The position numbers were made by a program, and so were the translations under genes. Below, in pieces: positions 8,247 to 17,340 of a stretch of DNA of 54,980 bases. The notes under the pieces are model-generated. The model saw only the letters and a program-made list of their open reading frames with translations, did not search any database and had not been told where the DNA came from. The number at the start of each line of letters is the position of its first letter. The stretch's first letter is position 1. The stretch covers positions 1 to 54,980 of the forward strand of contig NZ_BAGN01000410.1 in assembly GCF_000308835.1 (NCBI RefSeq). The letters are read 5' to 3'. This DNA is from Nocardia vinacea NBRC 16497. Its GTDB lineage: Bacteria; Actinomycetota; Actinomycetes; Mycobacteriales; Mycobacteriaceae.

Positions 8247-9176
8247 CTAGTAGCGGCGGCCCGTGAGGGATCGTTCGACAAAGCCTTTGGCGACTTCCTC
8301 GAACGTCTCGAGGAGTGTGTTCGCGGCTGGCGTGAGACGCTGTTCGGCCAAGTGCGCGAGTAGAACTCGCCGGGATGGAGCTCCGTCGGTCAGCGGAATC
8401 ACGCGGACGTCCTCTCGCAGATTCGACAGCGCAAGTCGGGGCGCCAGCGAAACACCGAGGTCGACCGCCACCATCGCCTGCGCTTCCTGATAATCGTTGG
8501 CCGCGAATGCGACGACAGGGGTGAATCCTGCTGCGTTGCAAGCCCTTTCCAGGGCGAGCCCGACCGGATGCTGGTCCGCACGAATAATCCATTGCTCATC
8601 GGCGAGTTCGTGCATCGCGATCGTTTTCCGATCCGCGAAGCGATGGTTGACCGATACGACGAGCGTCGGTGGATCGATCAGGAGTTCATGCACCGCGAGC
8701 TCCTGATCGTCGACGCGAGCCCATTCATAGTCCCAGAGCAGCGACAGTTCGACCTCACGCGTATCGAGCATGGCACGCAATTGCGCGAATCGGGAGCTGC
8801 GCACAGTCAGCGCCACAGCTGGATGACGAGCCTTGAACAGTTTGACCACCGACGGCAACAGGCTGGATCCGGCCGTGGGAAATGTTCCGATCCGCACGGT
8901 GCCCGAGCGGAGTCCAGCGATGTCGTCGAGCTCTCTGCGCGCGGCAAGCAGTTGAGTCTCGATGCGCTCGGCACGACGAGCCAGCGTTGCCCCCGCCTCG
9001 GTCAGCCGGATGCCGCGCGCATGCCGCTCCAGCAGCGGTTGGCCGGCCTCGTTCTCGAGCTTGGCAATCTGCTGGGAGACCGCGGAGGTCGTGTAGCTGA
9101 GCCTGGCCGCGGCTGCCGTGATGGAGCCCGCGCGCACCACCTCGATCAGCAGCAACAGGCGACGAGGGTCGAGCAC
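8247..9176 (-). CDS. LysR-family transcriptional regulator
   Basis: The 309-residue protein has the LysR winged helix at its N terminus (LLLLIEVVRAGSITAAAARL then TTSAVSQQIAKLE, residues ~8-42) and a LysR substrate-binding domain. It starts at MLDPRRLLLL, the usual position relative to the HTH. It is transcribed away from the PrpF/ABC-importer operon across a 127-bp intergenic region with an AT-rich dyad, the classical LysR arrangement. It is therefore the likely regulator of that operon, with the imported compound or its product as inducer. Confidence 0.85.
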   Translation of the reverse strand: MLDPRRLLLLIEVVRAGSITAAAARLSYTTSAVSQQIAKLENEAGQPLLERHARGIRLTEAGATLARRAERIETQLLAARRELDDIAGLRSGTVRIGTFPTAGSSLLPSVVKLFKARHPAVALTVRSSRFAQLRAMLDTREVELSLLWDYEWARVDDQELAVHELLIDPPTLVVSVNHRFADRKTIAMHELADEQWIIRADQHPVGLALERACNAAGFTPVVAFAANDYQEAQAMVAVDLGVSLAPRLALSNLREDVRVIPLTDGAPSRRVLLAHLAEQRLTPAANTLLETFEEVAKGFVERSLTGRRY

Positions 9177-9303
9177 GGCGCAGCCCCAGAGTTTAGTAGA
9201 AGTTAAGTCTCATCGAGATTTTCGAAATTGTACTCCAGTCTCCGATGACGCACGCTTGTCCCTGTCACCGTGACTCACCTCATGAACAGGTTCGGCGTGT
9301 GCG
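9177..9303. promoter_or_regulatory. divergent LysR/PrpF promoter region with dyad
   Basis: The region is AT-richer than its flanks and contains the dyad TTTCGAAA (9220-9227, within ATTTTCGAAAT), a plausible LysR-type contact. It lies between divergent start codons at 9176 and 9304. No exact -35/-10 assignment is attempted. Confidence 0.45.
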
Positions 9304-10476
9304 GTGCTTCACAATTCTCTTCACGAGCGAAAGGCGGCCGGACTGGTGTTCACACTCCGCGGGACCTGGATGCGCGGAGGGACCAGCAAGTGCTGGCTCT
9401 TCAACGCGGTGGATGTAGACCCCTTGATCGTCCCGGCGGGCGGGGTCGACGCGATCCTGACATCGGCCTTCGGTTCGGGCGACCCCCGCCAACTCGACGG
9501 TGTCGGCGGCGGCAGTTCCACCACATCGAAGGCCGCGATCGTCCGGCGCTCCAGCACGCGCGGCATCGACATCGACTATCTGTTCGCCCAGGTGGCGATC
9601 GGGGACCGGCGAGTCGAATGGGGCAGCAACTGCGGAAACTGCGCGACAGCGATCGGCCTGTACGCGCTGCAAGCAGGGCTCGTCCCGGTCGACGCCGAGA
9701 CCACGACGGTGCGCATGCGCAATCAGAACACGGGAGCGATCCTCACCGCCGAGATTGCCACCCCGGGTGGGATCGCCCCCGCCGAGGGCACTGCCGCGGT
9801 CCCGGGCACCAGCGCGCTCGGCGTCCCGGTCTCGCTGACCTTCACCGACCTGGCCGCCGACCACCGATCACTGCTGCCGACCGGTGCGGCATGGGACCGG
9901 CTCACGGTCGGTGACAACGACTACCGAGCCACCCTGGTTAGCGCCGGTGCCCCCGCCGCGCTGCTCGATGCCGCCGACCTGGGGCTGACCGGCGCCGAGG
10001 ACAATCAGGTGATCGCCGAGCACGTGCCCCTGCTCATCGCGCTACGCGGAGAATCCTCGCTGCGGATGGGACTCAACCGAGCCGGGGCTCCCGTTTCGCA
10101 CGCGATCCCGAAAGTCGGCATCGTCGGCACACCACGTGACTACCGCACCAGCGCGGGGGTACTTATCACTGCCGAGGAATACGACGTGTCGGTCCGGATG
10201 GTCTCCATGCTCGCGCCGCATCCCGCGATCGGGCTCACCTCGGCTGTTGCGGTGGCGGCCGCGGTGACCGTGCCCGGCAGCGTTGTCGCCGACAATGCCC
10301 GCATCCGGTGGCCCGGGTCCCTGCGACTGGGCACCGCAGCCGGTGTCCTGCACCTCGACATCGCCGCGACACCGGACGCAGGCCTCGAATCCGTCACCTT
10401 GCACCGAGCCGCGAGGCGCATCGCTACCGCAGAGCTCTTCGTCACGCCGCCGACGGTCCTGGCCGGATCCGCATGA
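9304..10476 (+). CDS. PrpF-family isomerase/tautomerase
   Basis: The product belongs to the PrpF family (aconitate/oxalomesaconate cis-trans isomerases and tautomerases; diaminopimelate-epimerase fold). The N-terminal FTLRGTWMRGGTSKCW (from residue ~17), the Gly-rich DGVGGGSSTTSKAAIV, and the Cys-containing SNCGNCA motif (C110) are typical, and 390 residues is the normal size. Known members isomerise C=C bonds in tricarboxylate-like intermediates such as 2-methylaconitate. No methylcitrate-cycle genes are nearby. The substrate is more likely the solute imported by the downstream ABC system. The start may instead be the GTG at 9346, just before the conserved block. Confidence 0.8.
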   Translation: MLHNSLHERKAAGLVFTLRGTWMRGGTSKCWLFNAVDVDPLIVPAGGVDAILTSAFGSGDPRQLDGVGGGSSTTSKAAIVRRSSTRGIDIDYLFAQVAIGDRRVEWGSNCGNCATAIGLYALQAGLVPVDAETTTVRMRNQNTGAILTAEIATPGGIAPAEGTAAVPGTSALGVPVSLTFTDLAADHRSLLPTGAAWDRLTVGDNDYRATLVSAGAPAALLDAADLGLTGAEDNQVIAEHVPLLIALRGESSLRMGLNRAGAPVSHAIPKVGIVGTPRDYRTSAGVLITAEEYDVSVRMVSMLAPHPAIGLTSAVAVAAAVTVPGSVVADNARIRWPGSLRLGTAAGVLHLDIAATPDAGLESVTLHRAARRIATAELFVTPPTVLAGSA

Positions 10477-10654
10477 CGGTCAGGCTCCGGCGAGCCTCCG
10501 GGAATTCTGATGCGAACTGCCGAATCACCACAGCTCGACGAGGTGGTCGACGACAATCGGCCCCAAGCCGACCGCATTGCCCGGGCCGATCCATCACCAC
10601 CGGGCGAATAGTCGGCGAACTCATGGACATTGATGTCCAGGATGAAGGAAACAC

Positions 10655-11770
10655 ATGAAAGTCACGATCGACAACCTGACTCTCGCGTACGCGGGCAACA
10701 CCGTGGTGCGCGACCTCGACCTCGATATCGCCGACGGCGAATCACTGGTTCTGCTCGGGCAATCCGGATGCGGCAAGACCAGCACCATGCGGTGCATCGC
10801 CGGACTCGAAACCCCCGACGCCGGACGGATCGCCATCGGTGATCGAGTTGTCCACGATTCAACGAAAGGCCGCACCGTTCCGCCGCACAAGCGCAATGTC
10901 GGGATGGTGTTCCAGTCGTACGCGGTCTGGCCGCACCGCACCGTATTCGAGAATGTCGCGTTCTCGTTGCGGATGCAGAAGGTCGCGAAGCAGGAGATCC
11001 GTACGCGGGTGCTCGAGGCCTTGGATCTGGTGGGTCTGCGGGAGTTGGCCGACCGCGGCGCCAGCCTGCTCAGCGGCGGGCAGATGCAGCGGGTCGCGCT
11101 CGCTCGCAGCCTGGTCATGCGCCCGAGCGTGCTGCTGCTCGATGAGCCGCTGTCCAACCTCGACGCTCGTCTGCGTGAACGCCTTCGAATGGAATTGCGC
11201 GAGTTGCAACTGCGACTCGGGCTGACCACCGTCTACGTCACCCATGACCAGGTCGAGGCGTTCGCCCTGGCCGACCGCATCGCGCTCATGCACAAGGGGC
11301 GCATCGTGCAGATCGGCACTCCGGAGGAGATCTACACCAAGCCGACCTGCGCCTCGATCGCGGACTTCCTCGGTGTCGGCAATATCTTCCGCTGCACGCC
11401 CAGCACCGGAGAACGCGGTGCGGTCGAGTTGACCGACTTTCCGTCCATCGCGGTCCGAATCGATGCCACACCAGCCGAATCCGGACCGGTCATCGTCTGT
11501 CTGCGCCCCGAGGATCTGCTGGTCACGGCGGTGGACGAGAGCACACCGACCGGACAGTCCTGGACCGGCCGCGTCGAAGTCGCCAGTTATCAGGGCGCCT
11601 CGATCCGCTACCGGGTGACACTGGATGACGGTCCCGAAGTGGAGGCTATCGCCACCGGCCACACCAGCCGGGTTCTCGGGATCGGGGAGCGCGCGGTGGT
11701 AACCGCCATCCCGGGTGGCGCCCAGGTGCTGCGCGATGACCGCGTCGAGACGACGGCGGTGCCCGCATGA
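10655..11770 (+). CDS. ABC importer ATP-binding subunit
   Basis: This is the ATPase of a Fe3+/spermidine/2-aminoethylphosphonate-class importer (FbpC/PotA-like). It shows Walker A GQSGCGKT (35-42), Q-loop Q87, signature LSGGQ (139-143), Walker B VLLLDE (159-164) and the switch His in VTHDQ (H197). A ~150-residue C-terminal TOBE-type regulatory region follows. It ends in an ATGA overlap with the permease gene. A 178-bp gap separates it from prpF, but the shared strand and the regulator upstream suggest one operon. Confidence 0.9.
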   Translation: MKVTIDNLTLAYAGNTVVRDLDLDIADGESLVLLGQSGCGKTSTMRCIAGLETPDAGRIAIGDRVVHDSTKGRTVPPHKRNVGMVFQSYAVWPHRTVFENVAFSLRMQKVAKQEIRTRVLEALDLVGLRELADRGASLLSGGQMQRVALARSLVMRPSVLLLDEPLSNLDARLRERLRMELRELQLRLGLTTVYVTHDQVEAFALADRIALMHKGRIVQIGTPEEIYTKPTCASIADFLGVGNIFRCTPSTGERGAVELTDFPSIAVRIDATPAESGPVIVCLRPEDLLVTAVDESTPTGQSWTGRVEVASYQGASIRYRVTLDDGPEVEAIATGHTSRVLGIGERAVVTAIPGGAQVLRDDRVETTAVPA

Positions 11771-13545
11771 GTGCCCTCGACACCGGGCCGACCACGGAAC
11801 AGCCTCGCTCCGAATATATGGAGCCCGAACGGAAATCCACGGCGTCCCGATTCAAGCGGCCCCGGCCGCGCCGCTGGTTCCCGGTGTTGCTGCAATTGGC
11901 TCTGCTCGCGCTCATTGTGTTGTGCCCGATGTTCTTCATCGTCATGGGCGCGTTCACCGATAAGATCGAACGCACCTCGCTGTTCGACTTCGGCGACTTC
12001 ACCCTGGACAACTTCCGCGTGCTCGGCTCCGACACCGCGCGATCGGCGATGCTGAACTCGGCCGCCGTCGGGATCGGCGCGTCACTGCTGGCGCTGGCGA
12101 TCGGCTGCACGCTCGCCTTCTTGGCGGCCCGCACCGACATCCCCGGACGAAAACTCATCTACGGCATCGGAATCGCCCCACTGTTCCTGCCCGCACTCGT
12201 CGGCTCGCTGGCGTGGGTACTGCTGGGCGGGCCCGCCACCGGCTACCTCAATCTGGCTTTGAACAGCATCGGACTGCCCAATGCGATCAATATCTACAGC
12301 TTCGGCGGAATGATCTTCGTCCTCGGCCTCTACTACGCGCCGTACCCGTTTCTCATGGTGCACTCGGCGCTGTCGCTGATGAACCCCGATCTCGAGGACG
12401 CGGCCAGTCTGCACGGGGCCAAGCTCACCCAGATGCTGCGCAAGGTCACTTTCCCGCTGGTCATGCCCGCCGTCGTCGGCTCGGGCATCCTCGTCTTCGC
12501 TCTATCCGTAGAGAACTTTCCGGTCGGTCAGGTCATCGGTGTAGCAGGCGGCATCGACACGTTGCCGACCATGATCTACCGGCTGATGAACGCCTCGCCC
12601 GCCCGTTCCAATGACGCGGCCGCCGTCGCTGTCGTGCTCACGGTGCTGCTGGTTGTCGTGGTCGCGTTCCAACAGCGGGCGATGGCCGGTAAGCAGTACA
12701 CGACCGTCACGGGCAAAGGTGTGCGGGCCCGCAAGGTTCCGCTGCGCGGGTGGCGCGTTCCCGCTGCCGTCTTCGCCTGGGTGTATTGCGCTCTGGCCGT
12801 GGTGCTTCCGGTATTCGCGCTCGTTCTCGCGAGCTTGCAGACCAGTCCATATGTCGCCGACCTCGGGCAGTTGGGCCGCCCCGGTGCATTGTCCTTGTGG
12901 GGGATGGGACAGACACTGAAGAATCCCGACTTCCACCACGTCGTGGTCAACAGTGTCACCGTCGGCGTCGCGACCGCCACGATCGGCACCGCGCTCTGCT
13001 TCGCCCTCGCCTACACCCGGTATCGCACCAACGCACCCGGCCGCAAGCTCCTCGAATACCTCGCCATGCTGCCGCTCGCCGTGCCCGCCGTCGTGCTCGG
13101 ACTCGGCCTGCTGTGGACCTGGCTGGCCATGCCGATACCGGTCTACGGAACCCTCGCCGTCCTGGTCATCGCCTTCGTCGCGGTGTTCATGCCGCAGGGA
13201 TACCGCGGTGTGTCGGCCTCGATCATCCAGCTCGACAAAGACCTCGAAGACAGCGCGGTCATGCTCGGCGCACGCAGACATCGAGCCATCAGCTTCGTCA
13301 CCGCACCGCTGCTGCGGGTCGGACTCTCCTCCACCTTCCTGTTGCTGTTGATGCTGTCCATGCGGGAACTCACCGCGGCGCTGTTCTTGTTCACCTCCGA
13401 CACCCGATTGTTGTCGATCGCGATCTTCGACGCCTACGACAACGGCTCCTTCCAAGCCGCGGCCGAACTCGGCCTGCTGTATTGCGTCGTCATCGCCACC
13501 CTCGCCGTGCTGTCGCGCCGTCTCGGATCCAAGGAAACCGTCTGA
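11767..13545 (+). CDS. ABC importer permease, two fused BPD domains
   Basis: The 592-residue membrane protein has about 12 hydrophobic segments and two copies of the inner-membrane permease module. Each has an EAA-like loop: NPDLEDAASLHGAKLTQMLRKV in the first half, reduced to DKDLEDSAVMLGA in the second. This fused layout is typical of FbpB/SfuB-type ferric-iron and related permeases, which form the whole channel alone. It overlaps the ATPase gene (ATGA) and the binding-protein gene by one base (TGATG), so translation is tightly coupled. Confidence 0.9.
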   Translation: MSALDTGPTTEQPRSEYMEPERKSTASRFKRPRPRRWFPVLLQLALLALIVLCPMFFIVMGAFTDKIERTSLFDFGDFTLDNFRVLGSDTARSAMLNSAAVGIGASLLALAIGCTLAFLAARTDIPGRKLIYGIGIAPLFLPALVGSLAWVLLGGPATGYLNLALNSIGLPNAINIYSFGGMIFVLGLYYAPYPFLMVHSALSLMNPDLEDAASLHGAKLTQMLRKVTFPLVMPAVVGSGILVFALSVENFPVGQVIGVAGGIDTLPTMIYRLMNASPARSNDAAAVAVVLTVLLVVVVAFQQRAMAGKQYTTVTGKGVRARKVPLRGWRVPAAVFAWVYCALAVVLPVFALVLASLQTSPYVADLGQLGRPGALSLWGMGQTLKNPDFHHVVVNSVTVGVATATIGTALCFALAYTRYRTNAPGRKLLEYLAMLPLAVPAVVLGLGLLWTWLAMPIPVYGTLAVLVIAFVAVFMPQGYRGVSASIIQLDKDLEDSAVMLGARRHRAISFVTAPLLRVGLSSTFLLLLMLSMRELTAALFLFTSDTRLLSIAIFDAYDNGSFQAAAELGLLYCVVIATLAVLSRRLGSKETV

Positions 13546-14648
13546 TGAAGAAGATCATGATCGGGCTGAGCGCCGTCTTCCTGGCTGCACTCACCGCCTG
13601 TGCGCCGCCCCCGGCAGGCCCACCATTGGCCCGGCCGGCCCAGAGCATCCAACGAGACGACGTTCTGATCATCAACGGCGAGCAGATCGCCGACCAGAGC
13701 CTCTGGAAACAAGCCAGGGCCGAGGGCAAGCTCACCCTCTACAGCGGCTACACCCAAGCCAGCGAAGCCACACTGCTGCACCAATTCGAAGCCGACACCG
13801 GTATCAAGGTCAAACAGATCCGGCTGACCCCCAACCGCCTGTACGAGCGAATCGTCGCCGAGCACGGCGCAGGCAAACTCAAGGCCGACGTCGTGCGCAT
13901 CTCCGACGCCGGATTCGCGCACGGCCTCGCCGAGCGGGGCGTCTTGCAGCCCTACCAGCCGTCGACCGCAACGAACCTGCACGACGATGTGATCTTCGAG
14001 GGCGGCGGATACTACCGCACCTTCGACCCTGTCTACACCTTCGGCTATAACACCGCGCTGGTCCACACCGACGCCGCGCCGACCAGTTGGCGATCACTAC
14101 TGGACGGCCGGTGGTCCAACAAGCGCGGAATCGCCCAAGCCGGTGCGGGCGGCAGCGCTCTCGCGCTGACCCGATTCCAGCGGGCCACGCTCGGCGACGA
14201 CTACCTCCGCCAATATGCTTCCGGAGCAAGGGTTTTCGATTCGATCGGGGCCCAGCTCGACGCGCTGGCCCGCGGCCAGATCGACGTGGGCACCGTTGTC
14301 GTCAGCGCCGTCAATATCGCGAACAACGCCAACGCGCCGGTGAAGTTCGTCGTCCCGGAGGAGGGCGTCACGGCATACGACTACTACACCGGGGTCGCCT
14401 CGACCGCGACGAACACCGCTGCCGCCAAACTGTTCCTCAACTGGAATCTCTCCAAACGTGGCCAGCAGGTCTTCGCCGACATGGGCGAGTATTCGGTCCG
14501 CACCGACATCGCCGCACCCAATGTGCGCGGCGTGCAATTGCCCGACTTCACCGACTCCAAGGTGCACCGAATCACCCCCACCGAGTCCATCGGCAACGCC
14601 GCCACCGACCAACGGGCCTGGAACGCGATCTTCGGCTACAACCAATAG
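13545..14648 (+). CDS. ABC importer substrate-binding lipoprotein
   Basis: The 367-residue extracytoplasmic binding protein begins MKKIMIGLSAVFLAALTAC, a lipoprotein signal with lipobox LTAC (Cys19). The mature part has the type-2 solute-binding fold of the FbpA/PhnS/PotD group: GKLTLYSGYTQASEATLL, an ADVVRISD strand, and repeated hinge elements. The Tyr pair used by FbpA for Fe3+ could not be confirmed, so the ligand may be organic. ATG at 13545 overlaps the permease stop and defines the start; the frame is open upstream but has no signal sequence. It is the last gene before a strong terminator. Confidence 0.85.
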   Translation: MKKIMIGLSAVFLAALTACAPPPAGPPLARPAQSIQRDDVLIINGEQIADQSLWKQARAEGKLTLYSGYTQASEATLLHQFEADTGIKVKQIRLTPNRLYERIVAEHGAGKLKADVVRISDAGFAHGLAERGVLQPYQPSTATNLHDDVIFEGGGYYRTFDPVYTFGYNTALVHTDAAPTSWRSLLDGRWSNKRGIAQAGAGGSALALTRFQRATLGDDYLRQYASGARVFDSIGAQLDALARGQIDVGTVVVSAVNIANNANAPVKFVVPEEGVTAYDYYTGVASTATNTAAAKLFLNWNLSKRGQQVFADMGEYSVRTDIAAPNVRGVQLPDFTDSKVHRITPTESIGNAATDQRAWNAIFGYNQ

Positions 14649-14660
14649 ACGCGAACCACG

Positions 14661-14697
14661 ACCGCCCACCGCGTCACAACCTGACGCGGTGGGCGGT
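14661..14697 (+). terminator. terminator of the PrpF/ABC operon
   Basis: A perfect 16-bp stem (14661-14676 with 14682-14697) around a 5-nt loop begins 13 nt after the binding-protein stop codon. The tail is only TTCT, but the stem strength makes it a good terminator. Confidence 0.85.
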
Positions 14698-14727
14698 TCT
14701 GATGCCCAGGAACACCCTCGATGGACC

Positions 14728-14862
14728 CGGATGCACTCAACTTCCGTACCTCCTCTTCGAGGCAGCGACTGACTTCGCGCCTGAGCGCCCATACCTCATC
14801 TGGACCGAGGACGACACTGCAATCAGCTATCAGGACTTCGCCTACTCAACCGGGCCGCCAAT
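14728..14862 (+). pseudogene. AMP-dependent acyl-CoA synthetase, N-terminal scrap
   Basis: One frame reads LPYLLFEAATDFAPERPYLI then TEDDTAISYQDFAY, the opening of ANL-superfamily ligases (residues ~10-50: an ATDFAPERPY-like stretch then a Tyr-containing SYxDF element). The frame degenerates after about 45 codons and no P-loop follows. It is a remnant only. Confidence 0.5.
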
Positions 14863-15292
14863 GACACGCCGAACATCCGCTGGCCCTAGGCACCATCGGC
14901 GAGAATCCGGGAGTGGGCCTCGGCTGGGGCAAACTACCGCTACGCCCTGCTGAAACCGATGCAGCCGGAGTTCGGTCCGGTGTGTCACCACGATCTGCTG
15001 CAATCGCTTGCGTGTTGCCGCCAAGCCCTCAATCCGCGCTTTGTGGCCTACGCCCAGCGACTCGTAGATCGTGCCTGCGCGGGGCCGGACAGGGCCGTGG
15101 CAGGGTCAGACGGCGCGCAGAGATGCCAAGGGGGTGATCTTGCTGGATGCGTGGAATTCGGTTCGGTGGGGTGGCGAGCTTGGTTTACTTGATCTTGGAG
15201 ATTCGCCCTGGACGACGACTACGACATCAGCGCAGCGTGTACCGGCGGTTGGAAGCTCGGTGGCGGAGCGCTCACACAGTGAGGACAAGACC
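14863..15292. other. no recognisable intact gene
   Basis: No supported gene lies between the acyl-CoA synthetase scrap and the beta-trefoil gene. Several readings are open but have no family, good start or consistent codon use. Confidence 0.3.
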
Positions 15293-15742
15293 ATGGCTGA
15301 GCTGACCGACGGCACATACAAGATCATCCACAACGATCGCGATAGTCTGGTGATGACGCTCGACCCTCACGATCGGGTCAGTGTGATCTTGCCAGCACCT
15401 GAACAGGGCAACTACGGGCCGCTCCAGGAGTGGACGGTTCAGACTGTGGGAGATGGCGAGTTCATCCTCAGCAATAAACTGACAGGCGCCGAAGTCGCAT
15501 TCGAAGGCTGGGGGAGCCCTATCAAGTGTCAGGGTCATCCTGGTTTGAAATGGGCCCTCTACAACCATCACGACTCTGATGATGCAGTAGTTATCGGCAT
15601 TCGTGGTGACCACTCGATGACAGATCCTAATCCTGAGGCCATGCTCTTGCCTCAGATGTGGGTGGAGCAAGGGAATAGGGTCTTGCTGGTCGAAGGCGAC
15701 ACCACGGCAGATGGCTCTTTTTGGCACTTCCAGGCGGTATAG
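15293..15742 (+). CDS. beta-trefoil protein, I66 inhibitor/ricin-B-like
   Basis: The 149-residue cytoplasmic protein has three internal repeats, each ending in an aromatic W/F pattern: LQEWTVQT, LKWALYNH and GSFWHFQA. The opening is LTDGTYKIIHND. This is the layout of beta-trefoil proteins of the I66 serine-protease-inhibitor or lectin-like type, mostly known from fungi. ATG at 15293 is chosen for its GAGG site and because the repeat starts there; the upstream open frame is unlike it. GC is lower than in neighbours, and it sits among remnants, so it was probably acquired. The ligand or target is unknown. Confidence 0.6.
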   Translation: MAELTDGTYKIIHNDRDSLVMTLDPHDRVSVILPAPEQGNYGPLQEWTVQTVGDGEFILSNKLTGAEVAFEGWGSPIKCQGHPGLKWALYNHHDSDDAVVIGIRGDHSMTDPNPEAMLLPQMWVEQGNRVLLVEGDTTADGSFWHFQAV

Positions 15743-15884
15743 ACAAACCACAGCCAGGACACGCCGGGATAAGCACCGATCGAGCAGGCCCGCGCGGAAA
15801 CCCCGTCTCGAAGTCACCGAGAACAGGTGACTGTACTGGGGACGCGGACCGGTAACTGGAACAGCCTGGTACTTGGGGGATTTC

Positions 15885-15972
15885 GATCTATCGGGCCCGT
15901 CGGCTGAGGGTGCGGGTGCTGGCTCCGATCGTCTTCCCGAGTTCGGCCAGCGTGGCGTTGTCAGCCGGCTTC
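15885..15972 (-). pseudogene. AraC-family helix-turn-helix micro-remnant
   Basis: Flanked by in-frame stops, the minus strand reads ADNATLAELGKTIGASTRTL then SRRAR. This is the first HTH of an AraC-type C-terminal domain (usual form TLAELAxxVGxSxRTLxRxFR). Only ~28 codons survive. Confidence 0.45.
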
Positions 15973-16250
15973 CCCTACAGCATCCGGGCGGTGCGACTGC
16001 ACTGCGCTTGTTTCGCCACCGGAGGTGGCGTCCGCCGGACGGCCACACATGTGACGTCACATCGACGACCAGGCGAGGTTGGCGGTGAACAGGCATCAGT
16101 TGGCTTTCTATCGGTAGCAAGCCACACCTTGATCTGGTGATACTTCCTCGATGCGGAGTGGTCTTCAGTCGCGCAGAGCGCCCGACCGAACCACATGTCA
16201 TCGAGGCAGCGTGCCTCGATGCCGCAGCTTTGAGAGAGAAGGAGAAACGC
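15973..16250. other. debris upstream of the esterase gene
   Basis: No gene is supported. The last ~30 bases carry a purine-rich GAGAGAGAAGGAG stretch, which is the Shine-Dalgarno site of the downstream esterase. The rest probably holds its promoter. Confidence 0.35.
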
Positions 16251-16961
16251 ATGGCGGCGTTCGTCCTCGTGCCCGGCGGTTGGCACGGCTCCTGGTCGTT
16301 TGAGGCGGTGGTTCCGCTGCTGGAGCGTGCCGGTCATGCCGTTCACGCCCTGACCCTGACCGGTCTGCGGCCAGACGACGACAACGCGACGGTCGCGACC
16401 GCCAACCTCGACACGCACGCCGACGACGTATTGCGGCTCCTCGATCGCGCCCACATCACCAGCGCGACGCTGGTCGGCCACAGCTACGGCGGGATGGTGA
16501 TCGCTGCCGCCGCCGACCGCGCCCGCGGCCGCGTCTCACGACTGGTGCATCTCGACGCCTACGTACCGCGCGACGGCGAGTCGTGCTGGTCGTCGACGAC
16601 CGAGCGCTACCGGGAAGCGTTCGCTGCCGGCGCTGCGACCACCGGCTACGCCGTCCGACCGCCGGACGGCGGTGATCCCCGCCGCCGTCCCCATCCCCTC
16701 GCCTCATTCTTGCAAACGATTCGGCTCACAGGCACGCTCGCCCAGGTCCCCCGTCGGGAGTTCATCTACTGCTCGGGATGGGAAGACCGGACGCCGTTCG
16801 CTGAACTCCGCACCCGACTCCAAGCCGATCCCGAGTGGCAGGTCCACGACCTCCCAACCGGCCACGATGCAATGCATGAGGCCCCGGAGGCCGTCGCTGC
16901 ACTACTGCTCGGCGAATGCATCGCGGATGCATCGACGCACAGACGACAGGCCTGCCATTGA
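16251..16961 (+). CDS. alpha/beta-hydrolase, EstC/salicylate-esterase-like
   Basis: The 236-residue protein opens FVLVPGGWHGSWSFE (oxyanion HG element) and has the nucleophile elbow GHSYGGMV (Ser about 82), then LVHLDAYVPRDG and a late TGHDAMHE carrying the catalytic His. This pattern fits the EstC / plant methyl-salicylate esterase-like subfamily, which cleaves small carboxylic esters or cyanohydrins. ATG at 16251 follows a strong AAGGAG site. It stands alone with no co-directional partner. The natural substrate is unknown. Confidence 0.8.
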   Translation: MAAFVLVPGGWHGSWSFEAVVPLLERAGHAVHALTLTGLRPDDDNATVATANLDTHADDVLRLLDRAHITSATLVGHSYGGMVIAAAADRARGRVSRLVHLDAYVPRDGESCWSSTTERYREAFAAGAATTGYAVRPPDGGDPRRRPHPLASFLQTIRLTGTLAQVPRREFIYCSGWEDRTPFAELRTRLQADPEWQVHDLPTGHDAMHEAPEAVAALLLGECIADASTHRRQACH

Positions 16962-17340
16962 GGGCCGCACAAGCCCAGTTCATCCGGCCCCCGATCATTC
17001 ATGCCGTCGTCCGGGGCCACGGCATCCCCGTGGGCCACTTACTCCGCGCGTTGCGCGCCAACCTGACCTCGGTCGATATGTTCCTCCAATTCCCGGATCC
17101 GAGCGTCCTCGTCCGCCGGTCACTTCCGGCCCGCCTTTGTACGGCGGGCAACCAGAACACATTCACGACACACGACATTGAACAGGGATGTTCTCGGGGA
17201 GCGTCATTGATCCCCTGGACACATCGTTGTGCCTGAACATCCACTCCGCGAAATGGCGCGTTCTGCCTTCCCGCGACCCCCAGGTGCCGGGTTGAACCGC
17301 GCACGTCATGATCTGCTGGTGATCCGCGGCGCCGCTCCGT
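16962..17340. other. no recognisable gene
   Basis: About 380 bases between the esterase and a convergent pseudogene hold no supported gene. A minus reading around 17,060-17,130 (ADEDARIRELEEHIDRGQ) is short and helical and cannot be assigned. Confidence 0.3.

Noticed and set aside
16137..16250. Longer N terminus for the esterase
   Set aside because: The extra codons are Arg/Glu-rich and the strong AAGGAG site lies before the ATG at 16251.
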